A DNA stretch of 64,000 nt from Mangrovimicrobium sp048323675 (GTDB taxonomy: Bacteria > Pseudomonadota > Gammaproteobacteria > Pseudomonadales > Halieaceae), in NCBI RefSeq assembly GCF_048323675.1, contig NZ_JBLWFK010000002.1, forward strand, positions 682,001 through 746,000. The letters run 5' to 3'. Positions 43,650-53,236 of the stretch are shown one piece after another. The position numbers and the translations under genes are program-made. The notes below the pieces were generated by a model that made no database searches, was not told the origin of the DNA, and was given only the letters and a program-made list of their open reading frames with translations. Numbering within the stretch: the stretch's first letter is position 1; each line of letters begins with the position of its first letter.

Positions 43650-46070
43650 CTATGGCAAATGCGCCATCGCGGTTGGACTGGAAACACACTGGCGGGCGAG
43701 CTGGTAACCCAGTTCGCGATAGGACTCGAACTGGCGCTCATCGAAAAACTGGTCCACGGTAGGATGATTCGGGAAATCCGCGTGGGCGCATTTGTAGGCG
43801 TAGAGGTCCTCGGGCAGGCCGCGGGTGAGTACCGCCTTGATGTACACGAGCTTGCCGACGAAACCCGGCGTGTCCGGCAGGTCCGGGTAGACGATGTCGC
43901 CGATCGCGAAGCCCCGCTCCGCCAGGTTGAAACGCTGGTCGAAAGCCGTCTGTCCCGCTTCGCCGCGGCTGCTGCCAGGCTGCATGGCGGTGAGGTCCAG
44001 GCGCTCGTCCCGAAACCGCACCGTGACGCCGAAATCCACGCGAATACGTTCCAGCGCATTGCCGAAATCCTCGAATTTGGCGTCCGGGTCGGCGGAGCCG
44101 TCAGCGAGAATGATGACCGCCAGGCGGCGCCTGACCAGTTCATAGAGCCCGGAATTGTCGAAGTGCCCGCCATCGGAGAGTTCCAGCATCGCACTGCGCT
44201 CACTGTGCACGAACACGTTGAGCAGGCTGGGTAGCCCCGGCCAGAGATAGTTGGGACGCATCACCGCGGACATGCCGCCCATCCAGCTTGTGGGGTTGAG
44301 TACCCAGAAGCCCAGCCGCAGCCCCAGGAAGGTCATCAGGAACGCAACCGGAGACGTCGTCGAAGCGCCGAGACCCGCAACACCCGCGTTGGGATTGGTA
44401 GCGGCACCCGAAATCGCCATGGCCGTGGCCAGCGTCATCTGTCCGTCGATGAATTGGTCCGTGGTCACGTAGCGGGTGGCATCGCTGCCGCAAAAGCGCG
44501 ATGACAGCAGGAAACTGTCGCCCAGTCTGCCACGGTATTTCGGGTGAAACGCGTTATCGAGGATGATATTGCAGTTCACCAGGTGGTAGGGCGACCAGTG
44601 TGGCGTATCGCGCAGGTCGGTGAGCAGGACCTCGTTCGCCATGCCGCCGATCCTTGCCAGCGGTGCGTCTGGCGGCACCTCCGGATCCTTCAGGAAGGTC
44701 TCCATGAGGCGGTCCCGGTAGAGCTTGTGCGGCGAAATCTGGTTGACGTTCACGGTCACGCAGATCACCAGCGTTACCAGGAAAAACAGCAGCAGGCTCA
44801 GTGAAGAACCGTGGCGGTAGAGGATTTCCCCCAGCGCATAGGAAGTCACCAGCAACAGGAGTATCAGCAGTAGCGATACCAGTGCGGTAAACGCAGCATT
44901 GACCACCCCGCTATCCGGCTTGCCGCTCGCGCTCCTGCGCAATTGGTTGAACGACATGATCGCACTGAGCAAGCCGGAACCGGTCGAGGCCCCCAGGAGG
45001 AAGTGGTCCTCCACGCCTATGCGCATGCCGATCAGGTGATGGGCGATTACCGGGATGGTTGCCAGGAACAGGGAGGCTACCGCCAGCAACAGCGCGCGGC
45101 CGTACCAGAACTGCACCCTGATGCGGTAGGCATAGTGCCGGGTGAAAAATTTGCGAAACTGGCTGCTGAAGGCGTAGACCAGCAGCAGCAGGAAGTACCC
45201 CACCAGCGAAAATATCGCCAGCGCGATAAACAGCAGCACCACGTGGGCGCGCAGGGCCAGCACCAGCGCCATGCCGTCGCTCTGGTCCACCGCCTCCCCC
45301 GCTCCACCGAGCAGGGCCAGCAGCAAGGTGTGGAAGTAGCCGAACACCTCGCCCAGCCAGGGCAGTTCAAGCAGCCGGGCTACCGGGCCAAAATCGGCAA
45401 ATACGACGACGCCCAGGAACACCACGGCAAACAGGAGGGTGTAGGCCAGCAGGGAGTGAACGACACTGGAGAACACAGTCGCGATTAGCGATGCGAAACC
45501 GAGTTCGTGGGGCGTCAGGTATTTGCCGTGCTGGCGCAGGTAACTGAGTATCTGGTTTTCCCTGTCGCGGCTATTCTGGCTACCGGAGAAGGTATCGAGG
45601 TTGCCGAAGGGAAACAGGCCGAAGCGCCGCTGGTACCAGGACAGCGCCGCCCCGGTATAGCCCCCACCGGAAACCGAAGACTGATAACGCAGCTTTGCAA
45701 ACAGGCTCGGCTTCGCACCGAACAGCCCCGGGTTGTTCAGCGCCTGGATCACACCGATGGCGAACGAGGCGGAGCGGATGCCGCCCCCGGAAATGGCCAG
45801 GCCGAAATCCGGGCGCTCGGGAGAGGGATAGCCGGCGGGGTCAATGAAATCGTACTGTTCCGCGACGTAGCGCGGATACTCCACGTCCACGTAGCGGCGG
45901 TAATCTGTCTCCAGGTAGTCGGGATACTGCGAATCGAAGAATGCCGCAAATTCCCCACCGACCACGGCGCGTTCCGCGGCGACCACCTGTCCCGCGGAGT
46001 AATGCCGCTGCCGGCTATCAGCCGACTCGCCCTGACTGCTGGCCTCGCCCACGTTTGCGTTCCCTCGCAA
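43650..46070 (-). CDS. Membrane-embedded patatin-like phospholipase
   Basis: An 806-residue lipid hydrolase. The patatin oxyanion motif SGGGIRSASFAIG is at 94-106 and the serine motif is SVSGGG (132-137), with Ser134 as probable nucleophile; the first Gly of GxSxG is Ser here. The partner Asp is in SDGGHFDNSGLYELVRR near 637. Between these halves lie about six membrane helices (about 175-450), so the catalytic domain is interrupted by a membrane region. The first 80 residues are hydrophilic. The gene starts 42 bases after the GMC stop. Release of fatty acids from lipids or esters is inferred from the family. Confidence 0.87.
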   Translation of the reverse strand: MRGNANVGEASSQGESADSRQRHYSAGQVVAAERAVVGGEFAAFFDSQYPDYLETDYRRYVDVEYPRYVAEQYDFIDPAGYPSPERPDFGLAISGGGIRSASFAIGVIQALNNPGLFGAKPSLFAKLRYQSSVSGGGYTGAALSWYQRRFGLFPFGNLDTFSGSQNSRDRENQILSYLRQHGKYLTPHELGFASLIATVFSSVVHSLLAYTLLFAVVFLGVVVFADFGPVARLLELPWLGEVFGYFHTLLLALLGGAGEAVDQSDGMALVLALRAHVVLLFIALAIFSLVGYFLLLLVYAFSSQFRKFFTRHYAYRIRVQFWYGRALLLAVASLFLATIPVIAHHLIGMRIGVEDHFLLGASTGSGLLSAIMSFNQLRRSASGKPDSGVVNAAFTALVSLLLILLLLVTSYALGEILYRHGSSLSLLLFFLVTLVICVTVNVNQISPHKLYRDRLMETFLKDPEVPPDAPLARIGGMANEVLLTDLRDTPHWSPYHLVNCNIILDNAFHPKYRGRLGDSFLLSSRFCGSDATRYVTTDQFIDGQMTLATAMAISGAATNPNAGVAGLGASTTSPVAFLMTFLGLRLGFWVLNPTSWMGGMSAVMRPNYLWPGLPSLLNVFVHSERSAMLELSDGGHFDNSGLYELVRRRLAVIILADGSADPDAKFEDFGNALERIRVDFGVTVRFRDERLDLTAMQPGSSRGEAGQTAFDQRFNLAERGFAIGDIVYPDLPDTPGFVGKLVYIKAVLTRGLPEDLYAYKCAHADFPNHPTVDQFFDERQFESYRELGYQLARQCVSSPTAMAHLP

Positions 46071-46112
46071 TGAACTGCTGCGGCGCCTCGCGGTCGCCGC
46101 ACGTTAGCCCTG

Positions 46113-47963
46113 CTAAGTGTTCAATATGACGTCTGCCGCCTTTTCCGCCGCGGTATAGACGGAACTGACGATGAAGAAGCCCGGAATCCGCGGGAAGATC
46201 GACGCGTCGACCACCCGCAGGCCACGGGTACCGCGAACCTGGAACTTGCTGTCCAGGACCGCCATGGGGTCGCTATCTGCGCCAATCGGGCAGGTGCACG
46301 ACGCGTGGTGCCCCCAGGCATGGTAGCGGACGAAATCGCGCAGTTCCTCGTCGCTCTGCAGCGCCTCGCCGGGCAGTTCTTCCTCGGCAATCAGGCCCTG
46401 ATCCTTCAGCGGCTGGGTCATGCTGCGCACAAACCTGATACCCTCCACCACGGAATCGAGGTCCTCGTCCCTGTCATCGGTGCCCGCGGCGAAATACCTG
46501 AAATTGATGTAGGGCGTATCGCGCGGGTCCGCGGAACGCAGCTTTACAACACCCGCTCGGTTGTTGGTATGCGCCTTGAGAATTGCCCACGTCAGGTAAT
46601 TGAGGTGCTCCACGATCAGCCGCGAGTAACCGGGGAAATAGCCGCGGAACAGTGCCAGCAGGGCAAAACAGAACAGGTCGGGCAAGGGCCGCTCTGCCAC
46701 CGAGCGCTTGATCACCGCGAGCACCGCGCCGTTGGTGGTATACACGCCCTCGCGTTTTGTTTCCCACTGGGCGTACTGTGGATCACCCTTGGCGTAGCGC
46801 GCACCCTCGAGGACTTCCCAGTTATCGAAGTTCATGCGATTGACGACGCCGACTTCATAGCGGTCCTGGAGGTTCTGCCCTACCCCGGGCAGGTCGATAC
46901 GCACTTCGATCCCGTGTTTTTCCAGCTCTGCCCGCGGCCCGATACCGGAGAGCATGAGTAACTGCGGGGTATTGAAGGCGCCGCCGGACAGGATGACCTC
47001 GCGGCTGGCGCTGGCCACCATGAGCTCGCCCGACGTTCCCGCGGGCAGCGCCGAGGCCCGGTAAAGTTTTTTACCTTTCTGGTACTCCACCCCGGTAGCC
47101 ACGTTGTCCGCGTCGAACAGTACCCGGGTTACCAGGGCATCGAGCTCGATGGTGAGGTTGTCGGGAAAACGTTTTTTAACGTCGATCAGGCGATCGCGGG
47201 TGCTGGTGCGCTGGTGGCCATCGGTTGCAAGTGGCGGATACCTGAGGCCCGTGGAATTATCCTTTACCAGGCGCCAGTCGTTGGGGTCGCCAGCACCCTC
47301 GACCAGCCAGACCTTGCGGCGCAGTCTTTCTCCGAGTGACTTGAACGCGGTTTCCACCGAAGAAACAAGCGTATCAACCAGCCCCGCGTCACCCAGCGCC
47401 GACACCGGGATGGCCTTTTCGGTCGTGAGCCAGCCGTTCCAGCCGTGTCGTGTCGGGTTAATACCGAGTTTTGCGAGGAAGCGCCAGACCGGACGGTACT
47501 GGCAGTTTTCCAGCTTCTGGAAGTAACCGCGCATCTTCTTTGCCGACCAGCTGCTGTCGCCGGTCAGTCTGGCGATATTGTCCCAGTCCGCGTTATGGGG
47601 GTAGACCGTGATCATGGCATTGTGGGCGGTGCAACCGCCCAGGCAGCCGGCCCGGGGGTAGAGAATACCCTGCGATTCCGGCACATACTTGGGATCCCGC
47701 TCGTCGCGTTCGTCGCCGTAGTGCTTGACGAAATAGTCCCATTTCATCGCGTCGTTCTCGGTCGAGATCGCGTGGAATACCGGGACCTCGTAATCTTCAG
47801 GCAGGCGGTTTTCCGTCGACACCGCATCGCCCCCCTGCGAGAGCAGCGGATCGTCGCCGGCCTCCAACAGCAGGACCCGCTTGCCGTTTTCCGCCAGCCG
47901 CGCAGCGACGGTACCGCCACCCGCCCCGGATCCTACAACGATGTATTCAAACTCGCTGTTCAT
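46113..47963 (-). CDS. GMC-family FAD-dependent oxidoreductase
   Basis: Glucose-methanol-choline oxidoreductase of 616 residues that oxidises an alcohol or sugar/sterol hydroxyl using FAD. The FAD motif VVGSGAGGGTVAARLAE is at 10-26 and LLLEAGDD follows. GGCTAHNAM near 105-115 is the second GMC signature. Catalytic His lies in HAWGHHASC near residue 550, and the C-terminal VDASIFPRIPGFFIVSSVY holds the second base region, where the usual His/Asn position is occupied by hydrophobic residues. No signal peptide is visible. It follows the cytochrome gene by 23 bases, so electrons may go to that protein, but that would need export or a membrane contact. Confidence 0.9.
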   Translation of the reverse strand: MNSEFEYIVVGSGAGGGTVAARLAENGKRVLLLEAGDDPLLSQGGDAVSTENRLPEDYEVPVFHAISTENDAMKWDYFVKHYGDERDERDPKYVPESQGILYPRAGCLGGCTAHNAMITVYPHNADWDNIARLTGDSSWSAKKMRGYFQKLENCQYRPVWRFLAKLGINPTRHGWNGWLTTEKAIPVSALGDAGLVDTLVSSVETAFKSLGERLRRKVWLVEGAGDPNDWRLVKDNSTGLRYPPLATDGHQRTSTRDRLIDVKKRFPDNLTIELDALVTRVLFDADNVATGVEYQKGKKLYRASALPAGTSGELMVASASREVILSGGAFNTPQLLMLSGIGPRAELEKHGIEVRIDLPGVGQNLQDRYEVGVVNRMNFDNWEVLEGARYAKGDPQYAQWETKREGVYTTNGAVLAVIKRSVAERPLPDLFCFALLALFRGYFPGYSRLIVEHLNYLTWAILKAHTNNRAGVVKLRSADPRDTPYINFRYFAAGTDDRDEDLDSVVEGIRFVRSMTQPLKDQGLIAEEELPGEALQSDEELRDFVRYHAWGHHASCTCPIGADSDPMAVLDSKFQVRGTRGLRVVDASIFPRIPGFFIVSSVYTAAEKAADVILNT

Positions 47964-47986
47964 GTTTGACTCCCCTTGTTGTCGGC

Positions 47987-50503
47987 TCAGAACGTCAGCA
48001 GGAAACTGATCAGTGCTTCCTTGTCCGCGTCGCTCAGACCGGGGGAATCATCGAACATCGGGTTGAGATAATCGGTACCGAAATAGTGTCCCTTGTTCAC
48101 CACGTAGTCCGGGCACTTGCTGACGCCCACCAGTGGATCCACCAGGCCGGAGAATGCCTCCTTTAGGTCCTGGTCGCTTTCCGCGCCCTGGGCGGCCTTG
48201 AGGTCGTGCTTGGCTTTCAGCAGAACCTTGAGCACGTCCTTTTTCTTGTCCATGTCGATGTTGGAGATCAGGTTGATCGGCGTTCCGGGCGGGATGGGGC
48301 CGATGGAGATACCGTCCTCGTCGGCAATCCAGGGCAGCCAGCGAGCGAAGAAACCCTGCAGCGGCGCCAGGAACTCCGGCAGGTAGCCTTTACTGATGCG
48401 CAGGAAAGTCCTGCCCTCGGTGCGGTCGATTACCCCCGGGTGTTCCTTGCCGGAGGCAGTGACCACGGTAAAGTCACCACTGCGCAGCTCAGGCCACAGC
48501 AGCTTCTCGATGCTGTCGCGGAAGGAATCGACGCGGTCGTCGACACTGCCGCTCCAGTTGAATTTACCGAGTGAGTTGTTGAGCAGGAACGGCGCCGTAC
48601 TCCAGACACTGACCAGCGAGGCGGGACGGGTATATCCGCGCCCGCCAGCGGGCATCTCGTAGGTGCTTTGCTCGCCGCTGATCGGGTGCTGTACCTTGAT
48701 CACGCCCACCGAGGGCAGGTCCTTGTAGGAGGTGGAAGAGAAGTTGTCCCAGATGTTGTCCTCGATGGCGTTGGTCGCCAGCGGGCTGCAGGCGTTGGTC
48801 TCCAGCAGCGACACCGGAATGCGGAATTCCGTCGACAGGAAGTTGTTGTCGAGGAAGTCCTCCGTTTTGACGATACTGGTCATCTCCTCCTTGAAGGCAT
48901 CGGACTTGCTCCACTCCCAGTAGTCGCTGAAACAGGCGAGGTAGTTGCTGCCGTTGCAGCCTGCGGGGAATTTCGACTCGACCCCCTCGGGCAGCTTGCT
49001 GGAGTGGCAGCGGGCACAGGTTTCGGCAAACACTTCCTTGCCCCGCTCCAGTTGCTCCGGGGGCGCCTGCAGGTACTGCTCACCGCCCGGCGCTGCGGAC
49101 AGGTGATCCGGGCGCGCGGAGGCCAGGAAGAACAGCGCCAGGTCGGCGGTCTGCGCCTCGGTCGCCTGCCAGTAGCTGGAGTACTCGCGCCCGACCTTGA
49201 TTTCGATCGGCGAAATTTCCTTGCCGCCGACCAGCGGGCGGAAGTGGGTCAACCACTCTTCGCTGAACAGCCCGATGTTGATGAATACCCGGTTCAATGC
49301 GCCAATCGCGCCCACCGAGTCGGCCCCGTCCTTCAGGACGCGGGGGGTGAACACGGTGTCCGGCTCCTTGTAGAAATTGTTCAGGGGGCTGCCGGCCGGT
49401 GCGTACTCATTCAACTGCTTGTTGTCCCGTTCGCCGCCGGTCAGCTTTTCCTCGCCAAAGCGGGCAGCCAGTTCCAGCCGCGCGCCGAGGTTGTAGACCG
49501 CATTCATTGTGCGCGGGTTATTGATGTAGTCTGAGGAAACCAGCGAGGTATCCAGCGCGCCGGGGCGGGAGGTGTGGAACAACTGGTACACGTAGTTGCT
49601 CTCGTCCGCGGCCCACATGAAGATGCGATCGATCCAGAAATACTGCGCCCCCGGGTTGGAATTGAGGTTTGCCCAGGTGGGATTCTCGGGGTCGACCGGC
49701 GGGTTGGAGGGGTTGGGGCCGACGTGACAGAAACCGCAGGACATACCTACCCGGTAGGGTTTCACCAGGTCCTTGCTGAGGTAGTAATCCTTGTCCGTGT
49801 AATATTTGACGGGATCCCATTTCTTCTGGGCTTCCGCGTCGAAATCCGGGTTGGGGAACAGCCGCAGGCCGACGATGCCGGTGCCATAACCGTAGTAGGA
49901 ACCCAGTTCAAGGTCGCCCTCGCCGCGGGCGCCGATTTTCACGCCGGGATATTTTTCCTCGTTTTCAAAGGGATCAGGGCCGCAGTTTTCGTCGCGCACG
50001 TCGAGGTAGAGTCCCCAGCGATCCTGGCGCGGTTCCGCGCCTTTCTTGTAACAGGGCTCGTTGACCAGGCCGAAATACTGCCAGCGGTTGTCGCGGCTGA
50101 AGCGGGTTCCGGGATAATTGGAGATCGTTTTCAGGAAGTCGAGATTGCCGAAACTGGCCTTGGACAATTCATCCCAGAGGCGATCGTTGCCGGCGGTCCA
50201 GACAATCCAGTTGTTGCGCCCGACCGCAAAGGCCTCGACTGCCTTTTCCTCGGTAATTCCGGGGACATAGGGGGACAGGCGCCTGACCAGTTCTGCCGGA
50301 TCCTTGCTGACCCCGTAGTCCATGTCGGCGAAGTAATCCACCGCGGACCCTTCGAGCGATTCGGCTTCGCGGCCGATACACATTGCCTCGTCGCGGAACT
50401 GGCCATCAATCTGGCAGGGATCTTTCTCGCCGCAGCCGCTCAGGAAACCGACATAAGCCAGAAGTAGAAAAATCGAAAACTGCGCACACCCCAAGCCTCT
50501 CAT
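47987..50503 (-). CDS. Dihaem c-type cytochrome lipoprotein
   Basis: An 838-residue lipoprotein (lipobox LSGC, Cys near residue 24). Two c-type haem motifs: CGFCH at 256-260 within GMSCGFCHVGPNPSNPP, and CARCH at 496-500. The remainder, with many aromatic residues and segments such as FWIDRIFMWAADESNYVYQL, does not look like a simple cytochrome-c peroxidase; a distant resemblance to RoxA-type dihaem oxygenases is possible but unproven. Signal and haem sites place it in the periplasm. It is the first gene of the GMC-patatin-DUF4331-lipase operon and a likely electron acceptor or oxygenase for it. Confidence 0.8.
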   Translation of the reverse strand: MRGLGCAQFSIFLLLAYVGFLSGCGEKDPCQIDGQFRDEAMCIGREAESLEGSAVDYFADMDYGVSKDPAELVRRLSPYVPGITEEKAVEAFAVGRNNWIVWTAGNDRLWDELSKASFGNLDFLKTISNYPGTRFSRDNRWQYFGLVNEPCYKKGAEPRQDRWGLYLDVRDENCGPDPFENEEKYPGVKIGARGEGDLELGSYYGYGTGIVGLRLFPNPDFDAEAQKKWDPVKYYTDKDYYLSKDLVKPYRVGMSCGFCHVGPNPSNPPVDPENPTWANLNSNPGAQYFWIDRIFMWAADESNYVYQLFHTSRPGALDTSLVSSDYINNPRTMNAVYNLGARLELAARFGEEKLTGGERDNKQLNEYAPAGSPLNNFYKEPDTVFTPRVLKDGADSVGAIGALNRVFINIGLFSEEWLTHFRPLVGGKEISPIEIKVGREYSSYWQATEAQTADLALFFLASARPDHLSAAPGGEQYLQAPPEQLERGKEVFAETCARCHSSKLPEGVESKFPAGCNGSNYLACFSDYWEWSKSDAFKEEMTSIVKTEDFLDNNFLSTEFRIPVSLLETNACSPLATNAIEDNIWDNFSSTSYKDLPSVGVIKVQHPISGEQSTYEMPAGGRGYTRPASLVSVWSTAPFLLNNSLGKFNWSGSVDDRVDSFRDSIEKLLWPELRSGDFTVVTASGKEHPGVIDRTEGRTFLRISKGYLPEFLAPLQGFFARWLPWIADEDGISIGPIPPGTPINLISNIDMDKKKDVLKVLLKAKHDLKAAQGAESDQDLKEAFSGLVDPLVGVSKCPDYVVNKGHYFGTDYLNPMFDDSPGLSDADKEALISFLLTF

Positions 50504-51053
50504 CGGCCTATCCTCCCGGGTAGCGACAGGTGTACTGGATTAACGCAGGATCGGTTTCATCCGGTGCTTACCCTGAACATCCCTGTCTGGTAAATCACTC
50601 CATTGAACGTGGTTGGCGCGGTAATCAGCCAGGACGGCGCGCGGGTCAACCAACCTGCGATAAGCATAGTGGCGGCAAATGATTAATCAAGACGGCGCCA
50701 GGGCCAAAGCAACAATAACTGTAGTTTTTTAAAAAAACCCAGGAAATGTTGCCAGTGCCAACTGCCCTTCCAGTCATTCCGTGAAATTGGGGCCGGGTAG
50801 CTAATTCACTGTTTTCAAGCAGGTTTTACTGCCTGGAATCAGGACTGATTGTCTTTTTCAGCCTTTCGCGAAGCTCCCGGAATACCCTGCAAGCGCAGCT
50901 TGTACAAAGATTACAGAGACTTACACGACCGCGGGTTCCACCTGCCCACACAACAGGACAGCGAAAAATCAACTGCATTGGCTATCGGCCAGGTTTCCCG
51001 ATTTTTGCACTGGTACACTTTGACTCAAACGGGTCATACCGCAAAGGCAACGG
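50504..51053. other. Intergenic region upstream of the cytochrome operon
   Basis: No gene is supported; a plus-strand frame at 50849-51130 has no recognisable features. The stretch is AT-richer than its surroundings and includes a TTTTTTAAAAAAA palindrome at 50726-50738. It must hold the cytochrome-operon promoter, but I find no clear -35/-10 pair. Confidence 0.4.
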
Positions 51054-51779
51054 TCAGCTGCCGAAATATTTCCGGGTCCTGCCGCGTTCCTGTTCGACCT
51101 GTTTGCCGACCAGGGTCTCCCACAACTTGATGCCGGCGTACTTCTCAACCTTGGCCGTAGGGACCTGGTAATCGGCTACTGGTTTGTCAGCCGTATCGTT
51201 GGGAAAGATGAAAGACCACATGTGCAGGCGCCCCTTGCGGTCCTCCGTGAGCACCGACTTGAAGTAGGCGTTGGGTACCGGGATGCTCACGTCGTTACCG
51301 TCGTCGCCTTCACCGATTGAGATGACCGGTTTATCGAAGTAGAAAATCGGGCCGCAAATCACGAAGGTTTCGAGAATGTCGTCCCGGTTGTTGAGCGCAC
51401 GAATGGCATTTTCGAGCTCCCGCCAGATGCCGCGGTTAAAGCCCGGAGCCTGGGGTGACATGTTCGACAGCAGGAAGGTTTCACTGTTCTGCAGTTCCGT
51501 TTCCCGCTGATTGGCGCTGGCGATCAGGTGCCCGCGATCGAAGCCGGAACCGATATAGTCCACGAGATCCGGCCTGAATTCCTCGGGAATCCGGAAGTCC
51601 GGACGAAAATTATCCATACGTTCAAGCCCTGGATTATCGGGGTCGACGATTTCCAGCGCCCACTTGGCCTGGCGGAAATAAAAGGAATACCCGAGGACGT
51701 AATGACGGTTGAAGAGGACCTGGTCTGCGGCGGGCACACCGTAGCGTACTTCCCGGCGCCCGGAAAAATTCAGGTTCAT
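51054..51779 (-). CDS. DNA/RNA non-specific endonuclease (NUC1 family)
   Basis: A 241-residue His-Me-finger nuclease. The DRGH motif is at 81-84 (His84 general base) in GSGFDRGHLIASANQ, the metal-binding asparagine in FLLSNMSPQAPGFNRGIWRELE (about 106-115), and a downstream VICGPIFYF core strand is typical. No signal peptide is present, unlike secreted Serratia-type nucleases, so export by another route or an intracellular target, kept in check by an inhibitor, is implied. It is a single gene; no obvious inhibitor gene adjoins it. Confidence 0.9.
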   Translation of the reverse strand: MNLNFSGRREVRYGVPAADQVLFNRHYVLGYSFYFRQAKWALEIVDPDNPGLERMDNFRPDFRIPEEFRPDLVDYIGSGFDRGHLIASANQRETELQNSETFLLSNMSPQAPGFNRGIWRELENAIRALNNRDDILETFVICGPIFYFDKPVISIGEGDDGNDVSIPVPNAYFKSVLTEDRKGRLHMWSFIFPNDTADKPVADYQVPTAKVEKYAGIKLWETLVGKQVEQERGRTRKYFGS

Positions 51780-51936
51780 GGTGCGGTGACTTCCCTGTCG
51801 AGTGCTCAGTTAGGGATAGATCACCCCGGGCAGAGTGTCAAGGAGGCAGCCTTCCGGCAGAACTTCCAGCATCGTGGTCGCAGTGTTTGCGCCAAACCGG
51901 GAGGCCGCCAGGCAGTTGGTCACATCCCGCCCGCGG

Positions 51937-52644
51937 CTATTTGCCGAGGTACAGGTCGATTTCCCCCCGCACATCTTCCAATTGCTGCTGCAGAAACGCG
52001 AAGCGCTCTTTCATTGTCTGGCTGGAGGCGATAAAGCCGAGTAAATCGTTGGTCATCGTTGGCGACCGGGGAAATTCGTTGAGGGGTACGGCAAACGCGA
52101 TGTGTGATTTTCGCGTCGTGGAAAAATCCGCATCGGGCACACGTTGCAAATCACGGTAGATAGTGTTCATGAGATTGTCATAGCGCTCGATATGCCTGAT
52201 ATTCAGGGAATACACCCAGGGTTTTTGCAGGGTAAAGAAATTCCGCAAATGTACCGTGAGTTCGGGATTGTCGACCCCGGCGAATCTCCCCGCTTCCAGC
52301 AGGCCCTCATAGGCGGTCCTGTCCTGCGCCTCGCCAATCAGGTAAACATGTATACCGAGAATACTTTCGAGGTACTTATTCTCGTCGGTGTTTTCTGCGG
52401 CAATCAGCTGTACCAGATCCGATGCGCTTTCAGTCGCAGCATCCAGCGAGCCCGCCGCCTCCGCTATCGCCTTCTCAATATTGTCAAGGTCTCCAAGCAC
52501 CTCCCGGAAGGCCCTGGTCTCCATGGCCTTGTCCTCGTGCTGCTGCCGCCACTGCTCCACCTGGAAGGCAATCGAGATACCGAGGACAATCACCAGCAAT
52601 TCGGCAAACAGCCAGCGCAGCGACTTGACTTGGGTTACGTGCAT
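51937..52644 (-). CDS. DUF6090-like membrane-anchored protein
   Basis: A 235-residue protein with one N-terminal helix, RWLFAELLVIVLGISIAFQV (about 10-29), followed by EQWRQ and a soluble mostly helical part. This N-terminal helix is the hallmark of DUF6090-type proteins, whose function is unknown. Residues 40-75 and 195-235 are predicted coiled, with an amphipathic pattern. It is single, on the minus strand; no partner gene is evident. Confidence 0.7.
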   Translation of the reverse strand: MHVTQVKSLRWLFAELLVIVLGISIAFQVEQWRQQHEDKAMETRAFREVLGDLDNIEKAIAEAAGSLDAATESASDLVQLIAAENTDENKYLESILGIHVYLIGEAQDRTAYEGLLEAGRFAGVDNPELTVHLRNFFTLQKPWVYSLNIRHIERYDNLMNTIYRDLQRVPDADFSTTRKSHIAFAVPLNEFPRSPTMTNDLLGFIASSQTMKERFAFLQQQLEDVRGEIDLYLGK

Positions 52645-53236
52645 GGATCACCCGGTGGGCATTACGCCGTCAGTAGCAATGAAGAAGCTACTGTCCACGA
52701 AATCCGGCACACTGTAAACGTCAGCCGGCGCTTTACTGGAGCCAGTTCGGGACAGCGATCGCGCAATTGCCGCCCGCGATCGGCGGGAGATCAGAAGTCA
52801 GCACAATTCAGGTCACTAGCGCAGCGTGCTGCTGCGCACAACGGCCATGGCAATCGGCTCAGCCGATGTGACAACACGGGTACTGGCACGGTTTCTTGCG
52901 CGTGGGATTTTGCCCGGAAAAATGGATCAGCAGAACCCGGGAGAATACGCGGGAGTGCGAGTTATTCAGCGTACTGTTGCATTTTAAGGGGGTGGGTCAT
53001 CCCCGAATAAGGTTTTAATCCAGTTTGTAGTTATATATTTTTACACAATAGAATTTGCATTTTAGTCACATATACCCCCATTTTGATATTCACCCCATCA
53101 TGACCAGCAGGCTTTCGATGCTCTAGCGCCTGGTCCCCTTCCACCTCATTTCTGCCGTGCTCTTGTGGAACTGAAAAGGCCGCTCTACAGCAAGCGTGAC
53201 CTGGTAACTGCTCGGATTACATACGGACGAGCTTTG
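52645..53236. other. Gene-poor, AT-rich spacer
   Basis: No gene recognised over 592 bases. The part at about 53000-53100 is markedly AT-rich (runs such as GTTATATATTTTTACAC). Short frames lack support. A spacer like this in a GC-rich chromosome often marks an insertion boundary, but no repeats or mobile genes were seen here. Confidence 0.4.

Noticed and set aside
50849..51130. Plus-strand frame of 93 codons before the nuclease gene
   Set aside because: Runs into the antisense of the nuclease gene, no recognisable features or ribosome binding site.
52768..52786. Inverted repeat CCGCC/GGCGG in the AT-rich spacer
   Set aside because: Short, no T-run and no gene end beside it; chance in GC-rich DNA.
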